Under the pieces are notes generated by a model. It was given only the letters and a program-made list of their open reading frames with translations, searched no databases and was not told the DNA's origin. From Edaphobacter sp. 12200R-103 (lineage in GTDB: Bacteria; Acidobacteriota; Terriglobia; Terriglobales; Acidobacteriaceae), in contig NZ_CP048114.1 in NCBI RefSeq assembly GCF_010093025.1, forward strand, positions 1,922,001 through 1,986,000: DNA of 64,000 nucleotides. The letters run 5' to 3'. The position numbers were made by a program, and so were the translations under genes. Each line of letters opens with the position of its first letter. The first letter of the stretch is position 1. Positions 8,890-16,555 of this stretch are shown here, one piece after another.

Positions 8890-9005
8890 CCTTACTATCT
8901 TCTCATCTCGCCGGGCTTCCTTCTATCCCCCATTAAGAAGTCTCCCGAGAGATGCAATCGCAGCCGACCGGCCGCGCATCTGATAGTCTGAGCCACAGAT
9001 AAGAA

Positions 9006-9785
9006 ATGCCTTTCGTCTCTCCAGAGGACTTTGCCAAGCAAAAGGTCGCAGCCGTCCAGGAGTACTCTATCCTCTCCTGGCAGGCGGTTTCTGCGATCTT
9101 TTCGCGCCCGCGCTACTGGGCCGATATCTATACCCAGATGGACTCCATCGGGGTGGGCTCCATGCCGATTATCGTGCTGACGGGCTTCTTTACCGGCTGC
9201 GTGTTGGCCCTGCAGTCGGCAACCTCGCTCAAGGCCTTCGGGGCCATCAGCATGACAGGTAACCTGGTCGCCCTTTCGATGGTCAAGGAGCTGGGGCCGG
9301 TGCTGACCGGACTGATGGTCTCCGGAAGAAACGCCGCCGGAATGGCCTCCGAGCTCGGGTCCATGAAGGTGACCGAACAGATCGACGCCATGCGGGCCCT
9401 CGGGACCGATCCGGTCCGCAAACTGGTGACGCCACGCCTCTACGCCACTATTTTTATGCTCTTCTTCTTGACCATCGTGGCGGACGCCGTGGGGATCGCA
9501 GGCGGTGCCCTGGTCAGTGTCACCTTACTTGGATTGAACGCCTCATCCTACTTCCATGCCTCCTACCGGGCTCTGGAGTACGCCGACGTCGTCCAGGGGC
9601 TGACAAAACCCCTCTTCTCTGCCTTTATCATCGCAACCGTGGGCTGTTACTTCGGGATGAGCACGAAGGGCGGAACCCAGGGTGTAGGGCGTTCCACCAC
9701 ACAGGCCGTCGTTTTCTCTTCGGTCTTCATCATCATCGTAGACTTCCTCGTCAGCCGTGCCATGATCGGCATCTTCGGCAGGTAG
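9006..9785 (+). CDS. mlaE: MlaE-type lipid ABC transporter permease
   Basis: A 259-residue MlaE/TrgD1-family permease. It shows the family landmarks GFFTGCVLALQ, MVKELGPVLTGLMVSGRNAAGMASELGSMKVTEQIDAM and a long set of membrane segments towards the C-terminus (IFMLFFLTIVADAVGIAGGALV, FSSVFIIIVDFLVSRAMIG). In the family, MlaE with the ATPase MlaF moves phospholipids between the membranes, usually with an MCE-domain MlaD protein. It is divergent from the hopanoid operon (116-bp gap) and 9 bp upstream of the ATPase. No MCE-domain gene follows. Confidence 0.88.
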   Translation: MPFVSPEDFAKQKVAAVQEYSILSWQAVSAIFSRPRYWADIYTQMDSIGVGSMPIIVLTGFFTGCVLALQSATSLKAFGAISMTGNLVALSMVKELGPVLTGLMVSGRNAAGMASELGSMKVTEQIDAMRALGTDPVRKLVTPRLYATIFMLFFLTIVADAVGIAGGALVSVTLLGLNASSYFHASYRALEYADVVQGLTKPLFSAFIIATVGCYFGMSTKGGTQGVGRSTTQAVVFSSVFIIIVDFLVSRAMIGIFGR

Positions 9786-9794
9786 GAGGTATTT

Positions 9795-10634
9795 ATGGCC
9801 GAACAGCTCGTCCATGAGGGTCTTCAATCGGCTGCACCCGGCGAACAAGGTTCCGTCGTCGTCTTTGAAGATGTCTCCATCGCCTTCGACCTTAAAACCG
9901 TCCTGGACGACATCTCCTTCTCGGTCGACCACGGCGAGACGCGCATCATTCTTGGACCAGCGGGCGGTGGCAAGTCGGTGTTAATGAAGCTGGCAAACGG
10001 TCTTCTGCGGCCGGACTCCGGCAAGATCCGTGTCTTCGGCCAGGAAGTCAGCTCTATGCCGGAGCGAGATCTCTTCAAACTGAGGGCGAGGATCGGCATG
10101 GTTTTCCAGGAATCGGCCCTCTTCGATTCTCTCTCGGTCGAAGACAATGTCGCCTACCGGCTGCACGAAGAACATGTTCCGGAGGAAGAGGCCTACAAGC
10201 GTGTCGTGGAAGCTTTGAAGTTTGTCGAGTTGGAACAGGCCATCGACAAGTTCCCGCCGGAACTCTCGGGCGGCATGCGACGGCGCGTCTCCATCGCCCG
10301 CGCCATCATCTCCCGGCCAGATCTCATCCTCTATGACTCCCCCACCGGCGGCCTCGACCCGATCACCTCGACCACCATCGTTGAACTGGTCATGAAACAG
10401 CGCGACGTCAGCCACACAACCTCGCTCATGATCACGCATCGCCTGCAGGATGCCTTCACGCTCGCCATGAACCGCTTCAATCCACAGACAGGGAAGATGG
10501 AGCCGATCCCAAATGGAGGGGTGGACGAGAGCACGAAGTTCCTGGTCCTCAACGAAGGCAAGATCGTCTTCGACGGAACCACCCACGAGCTGGTCCACTC
10601 CACGGATCCCTGGCTGCGCCAATATCTGTCATGA
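9795..10634 (+). CDS. mlaF: MlaF-type ABC transporter ATPase with altered Walker B
   Basis: A 279-residue ATPase preceded by AGGAGG (9784-9789). Walker A is GPAGGGKS (G54-S61), the signature is LSGGM, and the Walker B region reads LILYDSPTGGLDP with D181-S182. The residue after the Walker B aspartate is normally the catalytic glutamate and here is serine. Otherwise the protein looks intact, including the D-loop and MITHRLQDAFTLA (switch histidine). A C-terminal stretch of about 30 residues is inserted between the H-loop and the last strands. It presumably forms a complex with the upstream permease for lipid trafficking. Confidence 0.87.
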   Translation: MAEQLVHEGLQSAAPGEQGSVVVFEDVSIAFDLKTVLDDISFSVDHGETRIILGPAGGGKSVLMKLANGLLRPDSGKIRVFGQEVSSMPERDLFKLRARIGMVFQESALFDSLSVEDNVAYRLHEEHVPEEEAYKRVVEALKFVELEQAIDKFPPELSGGMRRRVSIARAIISRPDLILYDSPTGGLDPITSTTIVELVMKQRDVSHTTSLMITHRLQDAFTLAMNRFNPQTGKMEPIPNGGVDESTKFLVLNEGKIVFDGTTHELVHSTDPWLRQYLS

Positions 10635-10689
10635 GACGACGCCCGGGTATTCACGTATCCGATCGCAATTGCCACCGTCCCGAACGGCA

Positions 10690-10730
10690 AATCCTTCGAC
10701 TACGCACGGGCGCTCCCGCTCAGGATGACC
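10690..10730 (+). repeat. Dispersed intergenic repeat, copy A
   Basis: Contains AATCCTTCGAC, an 18-base spacer and GCTCAGGATGACC. The same borders recur at 21170, 22669 and 22841. It lies between the mlaF stop and the convergent flavin reductase gene. Confidence 0.6.
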
Positions 10731-10765
10731 CCCCAGGTATATCGACTTGCCTCTGCGAATGCGTC

Positions 10766-11404
10766 CTACTCCTGCTTCTTCTGCCACGCTGAATAAGGAA
10801 TACGCGGGATCGTAAGGAAGCTGTCGCGCGTCCGGACATACGATCCCAGCCCATTCATGCGCCCGATTGCATGCAGTTGCTCGGCATGAATATAGGGTCC
10901 TGCAGGATCGACGTAACGATCTTCAACATAGATCGAGACCACACGTCCCAGAATAATGCGCGACCGGCCAATCTCCAGCGTAGTATGCTCCCGGCACTCC
11001 AGTGCAGCGTGCGCAGAGGCGATTCGAGGCACCTTTACAACCGCCGATGGCGCTGACTCAAGGTTTGCCATCTCCAGCTCCGAAACGCCCGCGGGAAAAT
11101 CCGTCGCGCAGATATTCATCTGCTGGGCAATATCTTCGGTCACGACATTGATCACAAACTCGCCCGACCGGCCGATATTGCGTGCCGTATCTTTGTGAAT
11201 GGGTTCTTCGGAGGATCGGTTTGCCACCCCGATACCCACGATGGGCGGATCGGTGCAGAGATAGTTGTAGGCGCTGAAGGGAGCAGCGTTCAAGGTCCCA
11301 TCTTCCTCCATCGTCGTAATCAGCGCAACGGGACGCGGAGCTACCAGCCCGATCAGCAGGTTGTAAATCTCACGCGGCTTGGCGGTCTCAAGATCAAACT
11401 TCAC
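10766..11404 (-). CDS. Flavin reductase-like FMN-binding split-barrel protein
   Basis: A 212-residue protein of the flavin reductase domain family. Visible features are the N-terminal LLIGLVAPRPVALITTMEEDGTLNAAPFSAYN and PPIVGIGVANR, followed by DTARNIGRSGEFVINVV; these line the FMN site in the split-barrel fold. It could be an FMN reductase partner of a monooxygenase or a stand-alone oxidoreductase; no monooxygenase is next to it. Transcribed convergently to mlaF, with a repeat copy between them. Confidence 0.8.
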   Translation of the reverse strand: MKFDLETAKPREIYNLLIGLVAPRPVALITTMEEDGTLNAAPFSAYNYLCTDPPIVGIGVANRSSEEPIHKDTARNIGRSGEFVINVVTEDIAQQMNICATDFPAGVSELEMANLESAPSAVVKVPRIASAHAALECREHTTLEIGRSRIILGRVVSIYVEDRYVDPAGPYIHAEQLHAIGRMNGLGSYVRTRDSFLTIPRIPYSAWQKKQE

Positions 11405-11523
11405 GAATCAAATCCCCTCTCCCAACTACACTCTCCCGCCAGCTTACTTCAGCGGAGCCGGGAGTGTCCCACACGGCGCAGGGCGGATCTTCCCCAGGAA
11501 TTTGCGCATTCGCGATGCTCCCA

Positions 11524-12846
11524 TCAACGACGGTTGGTTGTGGTTTCAGAGGCAAGCGAGGACTGCTCCATCCGGGTCCAGTCTTCGCCACGCGCCTCCC
11601 GCCCCAGACCAGTAATGATCGCAATGGCAAATGCCCCGATCACCACCGTCCAGGACATCACCAGATTGAGTGGACCACCGGAGAAATACTGCGCCAGCTT
11701 CGCCTGAAAGACCCCGTTCCGTGAAGAGATGAGATTGCCGAGCTGGTAGGTAAATCCTGGAAAGACGGCCCGCACCGGGGACGGTGAAAGCTCGTTTAGA
11801 TGAGCCGGAATCACCCCGAAGGCGCCCTGCACGGCAAATTGCATCAGGAATCCACCCAGCGCCAGCAGAGGAACCGTGTGGGACCAGGCCCAGAGAGGAA
11901 TCATAGGGATGGAGGCGAGCGCGGCGATGATGATCATCCGTTTGCGCCCAAACTTTTCTGAAAGCGCGCCGCAGGTGATGCCTCCCAGCATCGCCCCGAT
12001 GTTTGAAACCACCACGATGAAACCCACCCGGCTGGGATCGAGGCCGTGATCCTTCTCGAGCAGCGTCGGATACAGATCCTGCGTTCCATGGCTGAACGAG
12101 TTGAAGGCGGTCATCAGCGCCACAAGGAAGAGGAATGTCGGCAGATATTGCACAATCTGCCGCAGTTCGATGCGCACCGACTTCTTTCCTTCTGATCTCC
12201 TGCGCTGAGCGGCCTCCAGCCAGGTAGGAGATTCCTCCACCTTGAACTGCATGTAGAAGGCCAGTAGAGCCGGCAGGGCGCCGATCATGAACATGACCCG
12301 CCAGCCGGTCATCATCCCTGTTCCGTGCAGGTGCGGAAAGAGGGTGCCATAAAGCGCTGCGGCCAGCAGATTGCCGACGACGTATCCCTCCTGCAGGAGA
12401 CCGGAAAAGAAACCGCGCCTGCCGGCAGGCATGGACTCCAGCGCGAGCGCGGCGCCCACACCCCACTCTCCTCCCATGGCGATGCCGAACAGCGCCCGGC
12501 AGATCATGAAGACCTGGAGAGTCGGGGCGAACGCCGAAGCCAGCTCAAAGATCGAAAACGAGATGATGTTGACGATCAGGGTCGGCCGCCTGCCATATCT
12601 CTCTGCAAGAACCCCGAAGATCAACGCGCCGAGCGGTCGCATCACCAGCGTCCAGAAGATAGCCTCGGCGATCTTCGGAATCCCGACATGGAATTCCGCC
12701 GCAATCGCCTTCAGGCAAACGGTCAGAAGAAAGAAGTCAAACGCATCCAGCGTCCAGCCCATAAAGCACGCTGCGAAGGTGCTTCTCTGGGTGGAGGTTA
12801 GCGACCTGAACTCCGCGCGAAAACCCATATCGCGAGATGCTAGCAT
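11524..12846 (-). CDS. Major facilitator superfamily carboxylate/sugar-acid transporter
   Basis: A 440-residue MFS carrier of the metabolite:H+ symporter type. It has about 12 hydrophobic segments, the early motif GWTLDAFDFFLLTVCL, and the loop motif GVLAERYGRRPTLI (MFS motif A), plus GGEWGVGAALALESMPAGRRG, typical of the aromatic-acid, sialate and lactate symporters. Start at 12846 has a GAGG upstream; an alternative is M7 (12828). Substrate not predictable. The last residues (EDWTRMEQSSLASETTTNRR) are a hydrophilic tail. Confidence 0.82.
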   Translation of the reverse strand: MLASRDMGFRAEFRSLTSTQRSTFAACFMGWTLDAFDFFLLTVCLKAIAAEFHVGIPKIAEAIFWTLVMRPLGALIFGVLAERYGRRPTLIVNIISFSIFELASAFAPTLQVFMICRALFGIAMGGEWGVGAALALESMPAGRRGFFSGLLQEGYVVGNLLAAALYGTLFPHLHGTGMMTGWRVMFMIGALPALLAFYMQFKVEESPTWLEAAQRRRSEGKKSVRIELRQIVQYLPTFLFLVALMTAFNSFSHGTQDLYPTLLEKDHGLDPSRVGFIVVVSNIGAMLGGITCGALSEKFGRKRMIIIAALASIPMIPLWAWSHTVPLLALGGFLMQFAVQGAFGVIPAHLNELSPSPVRAVFPGFTYQLGNLISSRNGVFQAKLAQYFSGGPLNLVMSWTVVIGAFAIAIITGLGREARGEDWTRMEQSSLASETTTNRR

Positions 12847-13025
12847 CCAGCCTCAGACCTGTCTTGCATTTCTCGAAGCCGGGGAATCTGCAAAGATTTC
12901 TGTGGCGCAACCTCCGTGCTGACGGCTACATTCAGAAGAACCGTCGCCTTAACGAGATTCGCCATCGGCCTCTCGAGAACGCACGCATCGCAGTCGTACA
13001 TCTTTATCGGAAAGAGGACCCCCGT

Positions 13026-13610
13026 ATGCGCAATCGCTCGCTGATGGCCATGGCTCTCGGTCTTGCCGCAATGGCCTGCGCTGGAGCCCAGGCCCAAACC
13101 TCCACCTGGAATATCGATCCCGCCCACTCGAGCATCAACTTCACGGTCCGCCACATGGGCGTCTCCAACGTCCACGGCTCGATCAACAACGTTAAGGGAA
13201 CCGTTGTCTATGACGAGCAGGACATCACCAAGTCTTCCGTGCAGGCGACCGCGGACACCTCGACCGTCAACACCAATGTTGAGAGACGTGACCAGGATTT
13301 GAAGTCCGCAAAATATTTCGACGTGGCTCAGTTCCCGCAGCTCAGCTTCAAATCGACCTCGGTGTCGAAGTCTGACGGTAAGCTGACCCTGACAGGAGAG
13401 CTGACGCTGCACGGCGTGACCAAAGCCGTGACCCTCGACCTCGACGGCCCCGCACCGCCACAGACCGATAAGAGCGGGAAGACCCGCAGCGGATTTTCAG
13501 CCTCCGGCGTGCTGAAACGGACGGACTTTGGCGTTGGCACAGGAACTCCAGGCGTTGTCGTGGGTGATGAAGTGAAGTATTCGATCGACGTGGAGATCGA
13601 CAAACAGTAG
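13026..13610 (+). CDS. YceI-family periplasmic lipocalin-like protein
   Basis: The ATG at 13026 is preceded by AGAGGA and begins a clear signal peptide (MRNRSLMAMALGLAAMACAGAQAQ); upstream in-frame codons to 12837 are not conserved-looking. The mature protein starts TSTWNIDPAHSSINFTVRHMGVSNVHGSI, the hallmark of YceI, and continues with the VERRDQDLKSAKYFDVAQFPQLSFKST block and a closing DEVKYSIDVEIDKQ. YceI proteins are eight-stranded antiparallel barrels that bind isoprenoid lipids, an interesting match with the nearby squalene genes. Length (194 aa) is normal. Confidence 0.9.
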   Translation: MRNRSLMAMALGLAAMACAGAQAQTSTWNIDPAHSSINFTVRHMGVSNVHGSINNVKGTVVYDEQDITKSSVQATADTSTVNTNVERRDQDLKSAKYFDVAQFPQLSFKSTSVSKSDGKLTLTGELTLHGVTKAVTLDLDGPAPPQTDKSGKTRSGFSASGVLKRTDFGVGTGTPGVVVGDEVKYSIDVEIDKQ

Positions 13611-13623
13611 CGCAGGGTTTCTC

Positions 13624-13662
13624 AAAAAGAAGAGGAGGCCTGAGTGGCCTCCTCTTCTTTTT
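13624..13662. terminator. Bidirectional terminator
   Basis: A perfect 17-bp inverted repeat, AAAAAGAAGAGGAGGCC / GGCCTCCTCTTCTTTTT, with a 5-base loop (TGAGT). Its A-run and T-run give a U-tract on both strands, and it lies between two convergent genes (YceI and the response regulator). Confidence 0.92.
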
Positions 13663-13687
13663 GGATCAGATTTTGCTGGCGTACCGG

Positions 13688-14473
13688 CTACATCTTGGCC
13701 CGGAGCGGCTGCATGGGCTGCACCTGTACTGTCGCCAGGCTCTCAATCTCCTTCGCGTAATGCTTCAGGAGTTCGTGATGCAGGCAGTAAAGCGCCAGTT
13801 CCAGACGGTCCGAGACACCGAGCTTGTCGTATATCTTGCGAAGGTAGTTCTTGATAACCTGCTCCGTGGTTCCGATCTGGTAGGCAATCTCCTTATTGCG
13901 CATGCCACGAGTGATGCAGCTGATGATGGCAAGCTCTTTCTTTGAAAGCTTGGGCTGCACCTTCGGATCGGTCAAGGTCGCGGCCTGGGAGCGATAGGCT
14001 TCGATCACCCAGCTGATAGAACGGTTGTCGATCCACGTCTCACCCTCCGCGATCTTGCGAACGCACTTCACCAACAGATCAGGAGAGATGGATCGCGGAA
14101 CCACCCCGCGCACCCCACGGCGGTAGAGTTCCACGGTGTTGGACTCATCGGTTTCCGTCACCTGTACGATCAGCTTGGCGTCAGGTGCGCGTCGTACCAG
14201 CTCGGGAATGGCATCGACCGTTCCTGAGATCAGTTGGCCTTCAAGAAGGACGACGTCCGTCGGATAGCGCTGCAGCGCAGCATAAAGATTGCCCAGGGTT
14301 TCTACCTGCGCCACCACCCGGATATCATCTTCCAGGGCGAAGATCTTGCGCATTCCTACGCGGTAGATCGCCTGCGAGTCGGCGAGGATGACTCGAATCC
14401 CGCCAACGGATTCAGCATCGTCAATATTATTGTCGTCTTCATCCCGTGAGGGATCGAAAGTAACAACTGTCAT
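13688..14473 (-). CDS. NarL/LuxR-type response regulator with degenerate receiver
   Basis: A 261-residue protein: an acidic 22-residue leader, a receiver-like domain (about 25-145) and a LuxR HTH (LSKKELAIISCITRGMRNKEIAYQIGTTEQVIKNYLRKIYDKLGVSDRLELAL). The receiver lacks key residues: the acidic pair is D32-S33, the phosphoacceptor position is glutamate (VVLLEGQL, E78), and the conserved lysine is replaced (VVPRSI). It is therefore probably a pseudo-receiver that works without phosphorylation. It lies 4 bp downstream of a PilZ gene, in one operon, which suggests control connected with cyclic di-GMP. No histidine kinase is nearby. Confidence 0.85.
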   Translation of the reverse strand: MTVVTFDPSRDEDDNNIDDAESVGGIRVILADSQAIYRVGMRKIFALEDDIRVVAQVETLGNLYAALQRYPTDVVLLEGQLISGTVDAIPELVRRAPDAKLIVQVTETDESNTVELYRRGVRGVVPRSISPDLLVKCVRKIAEGETWIDNRSISWVIEAYRSQAATLTDPKVQPKLSKKELAIISCITRGMRNKEIAYQIGTTEQVIKNYLRKIYDKLGVSDRLELALYCLHHELLKHYAKEIESLATVQVQPMQPLRAKM

Positions 14474-14477
14474 AGGA

Positions 14478-14804
14478 TCAAGCCTTTAGGAAATATTCAT
14501 CAATTACGGCCGCTGCTTTGCTTGTATTGTCCTGCTGAAAGCATCGGACCACCCGGCCTACACAATGGATCTTCACGTCTGTCGTCGACCCCATCACAGC
14601 GGCCGGCATAGCGATCGTAAACTCGATCCTGCTATTAAGTTCAAGTATATGTTCACTTACAAACAGCAACCCGTTCGCCGAGATGTTCTCCGTCACCGCA
14701 TGGAGTTCACCTCTCGGGGTCTGAATCTGTAAGGGGAGCTTCATGGGAAATCGTACCGCCGTACGAACCGGATTCTCTTCTTTGAGTTTCATCCAATACC
14801 CCAT
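14478..14804 (-). CDS. PilZ-domain protein
   Basis: A 108-residue protein with a strong Shine-Dalgarno (AAGGAGG, 5 bp before the ATG at 14804). It carries the two PilZ cyclic-di-GMP motifs: R14-T-A-V-R18 (RxxxR) and N-I-S-A-N-G (D/NxSxxG). Almost the whole protein is the PilZ barrel. It is first in an operon with the LuxR-type regulator downstream. Likely a stand-alone c-di-GMP adaptor; its target is unknown. Confidence 0.85.
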   Translation of the reverse strand: MGYWMKLKEENPVRTAVRFPMKLPLQIQTPRGELHAVTENISANGLLFVSEHILELNSRIEFTIAMPAAVMGSTTDVKIHCVGRVVRCFQQDNTSKAAAVIDEYFLKA

Positions 14805-15099
14805 GAAACCTCCTTTCTACCCTGTGCAGTGGTAACGTTCTAGATACCTTTTACACAGAAGTCTACATCACAAAGTAACCTGGCAATTTTTTTTTATACT
14901 CCACTTTCTGGTTATGTCCCTCTTTGGGAATACAGGGAATATCGCCTCCTTGCAGGGGGCGGAGCAGGGGTTCTGCCATTGCGAAATCCAGCGTTTTCGG
15001 CCATACTTAGTTGTTGGGTTCTGCCGTTTTCAATCAAGTGCAGAGAATGGACGGCCTGCCGTTTTCCCAAGAACACTCCCGTATGGAAAGGTTTTTCTC

Positions 15100-15357
15100 G
15101 TGTTAATGATCCGTTTGGCGCGCGTTGGAGCGCGTAAGCAGCCCCACTATCGCGTCGTTGTTATTGAAAAGGATCGTGCTCGCAACGGTCGCTCCATCGA
15201 GGTGGTTGGCACCTATAACCCGCGCACCAATCCGGCCAGCGTCGACTTCAAGCGTGATCGCATCGATTACTGGACAAGCAAGGGAGCGCAGCTCTCCGAC
15301 CGTGTCCAGAAGCTTCTGGCGAGCGTTCCTGCCGTCGAATCGGCTCCCGCCGCCTGA
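15100..15357 (+). CDS. rpsP: Ribosomal protein bS16
   Basis: Start chosen as the GTG at 15100 (reads M-L-M-I-R-L), because GGAAAGG at 15085-15091 is spaced 8 bp from it; the ATG at 15106 would be 14 bp away. The open frame runs upstream to 14914 but that part is not protein-like. The product (85 aa) has the conserved IRLARVGARKQPHYRVVV, DRARNGRSIEVVGTYNPRT and IDYWTSKGAQLSDRVQKLL. It is a small-subunit ribosomal protein and first gene of the translation cluster. A roughly 290-bp leader separates it from the divergent PilZ gene. Confidence 0.93.
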   Translation: MLMIRLARVGARKQPHYRVVVIEKDRARNGRSIEVVGTYNPRTNPASVDFKRDRIDYWTSKGAQLSDRVQKLLASVPAVESAPAA

Positions 15358-15371
15358 GTTACCATTCGCAG

Positions 15372-15527
15372 TCTTTGGGAATGCCGGGGTAGTTCCCAAA
15401 GATTTGCTAATGCTGAAGGTTCCTCCTGCTCCTATTCCGGAGCTCCTCACGTAGACTTCAGGTATTGCGATTCCCGATAGCTCGGGTATCCCATAGGTAC
15501 ACTTATGGGCTGTACTCGGGCCTATCG
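15372..15527 (+). promoter_or_regulatory. Hairpin-rich leader between rpsP and khpA
   Basis: In the 272-bp rpsP-khpA gap I see three stems: TCTTTGGGAA (15372) with TTCCCAAAGA (15393), CCCGA (15473) with TCGGG (15482), and CCCATA (15490) with TATGGG (15504). The last can nest inside CGATAG (15475) pairing with CTATCG (15522), which excludes the CCCGA stem. The first may be an attenuator; the others look like a structured or switching leader. No known riboswitch is recognised. khpA itself has a strong AGGAGG site. Confidence 0.4.
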
Positions 15528-15629
15528 AATGACCGCGGCTACGCTCGTGCAGTACATCCCTGAGATCTCGCAATAGACGAGGCAACGGTAGAGCAGCAGC
15601 CCACATTGTGATTCCCCAGGAGGTGTGTC

Positions 15630-15926
15630 ATGACCCAGACCCAGCAGAGGGCGGGCGAAAATAATGGCGTGACGAATATGGTCGAACTGATTGGCGATAT
15701 CGCGCGTGCCTTGGTTGACTTGCCGGACAGCGTCGCCGTCGAGTCCTTCGATGAAGAAGACTCTACCGTCATCCGGCTTCGCGTCGCTCCCACCGATATC
15801 GGAAAAGTCATCGGAAAGCAAGGAAGAACCGCACGATCGATGCGCACCATCCTTTCAGCGGCCAGCATGAAGCTGAAGCACCGCTTTGCGCTCGATATCG
15901 TCGAAGAGCAGTCGCAGCAATCCTGA
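15630..15926 (+). CDS. khpA: KH-domain RNA-binding protein KhpA
   Basis: A 98-residue protein with a 16-residue non-conserved N-terminus and one KH domain; GKVIGKQGRTARSMRTIL is the GxxG RNA-binding loop. It starts at an ATG 6 bp after AGGAGG. In many bacteria this gene lies between rpsP and rimM, as here, and its product binds RNA and partners with KhpB in cell-division and envelope control. Length and position match the family. Confidence 0.9.
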   Translation: MTQTQQRAGENNGVTNMVELIGDIARALVDLPDSVAVESFDEEDSTVIRLRVAPTDIGKVIGKQGRTARSMRTILSAASMKLKHRFALDIVEEQSQQS

Positions 15927-15967
15927 GAAATCCCGCCTCCCCGCCTCAGGCCATTTATCCTTTTTCT

Positions 15968-16555
15968 ATGCTGGAGAGTTTATCTTCGTGGGTCGTACTC
16001 GCCCATCTGCTTCGTCCGCAGGGACGCAAGGGAGAGTTGCTGGCTGAGCTGCTGACCGATTTTCCCGATCGCCTCGCTGGGCGGAAAGGTCTTTTCCTGA
16101 CCGATCCAGAAGCCTCTAACCATCAGGAGCCCCGCGCCGTTGAGGTCCTCTCGGCATGGCTTCCCGTCGGTCGAAATCGCGGCCGGATCGTACTTCAGTT
16201 TGCCGGAATCGAAAGCATCTCCGCAGCAGAAACCATGGCCGGTCTCGATCTGGTGGTGTGCGAAGAAGATCGTATTCCCATCGAAGAAGGCTCTGCGTAT
16301 GTCAGCGATCTTGTCGGATGTAAACTTTTCGATAACTCAGTAACCATAGGAGTGGTTACTGATGTTCAGTTTCTGACAGCCCCGGATGGGGCGAGACTTG
16401 ACGAGGCGGCTCCCCTGCTGGTCATCGAGGCTCTAGATCACTCTGAGATTTTGATCCCATTTGTCAAGGCCTTCATCCAACAGATCGATCTTCCCGGCCG
16501 GAAGCTCCTCATGAACCTGCCGGCCGGACTGATCGATGTTAATCGCCAGGGTTAG
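15968..16555 (+). CDS. rimM: 16S rRNA processing protein RimM
   Basis: A 195-residue RimM. The N-terminal domain (WVVLAHLLRPQGRKGELLAELLTDFPDRLAGRKGLFL) and the C-terminal PRC-like domain (SAYVSDLVGCKLFDNSVTIGVVTDV, EILIPFVKAFIQQIDLPGRKLLMNLPAGLIDV) are both complete. It assists 30S head assembly by binding uS19. Its TAG overlaps by three bases the TAA of a convergent gene that separates it from trmD, which normally follows directly. Confidence 0.93.
   Translation: MLESLSSWVVLAHLLRPQGRKGELLAELLTDFPDRLAGRKGLFLTDPEASNHQEPRAVEVLSAWLPVGRNRGRIVLQFAGIESISAAETMAGLDLVVCEEDRIPIEEGSAYVSDLVGCKLFDNSVTIGVVTDVQFLTAPDGARLDEAAPLLVIEALDHSEILIPFVKAFIQQIDLPGRKLLMNLPAGLIDVNRQG

Noticed and set aside
12837..13025. 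Upstream extension of the YceI gene
   Set aside because: The signal peptide and Shine-Dalgarno place the start at 13026; the upstream part is not protein-like.
14914..15099. N-terminal extension of ribosomal protein bS16
   Set aside because: The frame is open but the residues are unlike bS16 and the Shine-Dalgarno supports a start at 15100.
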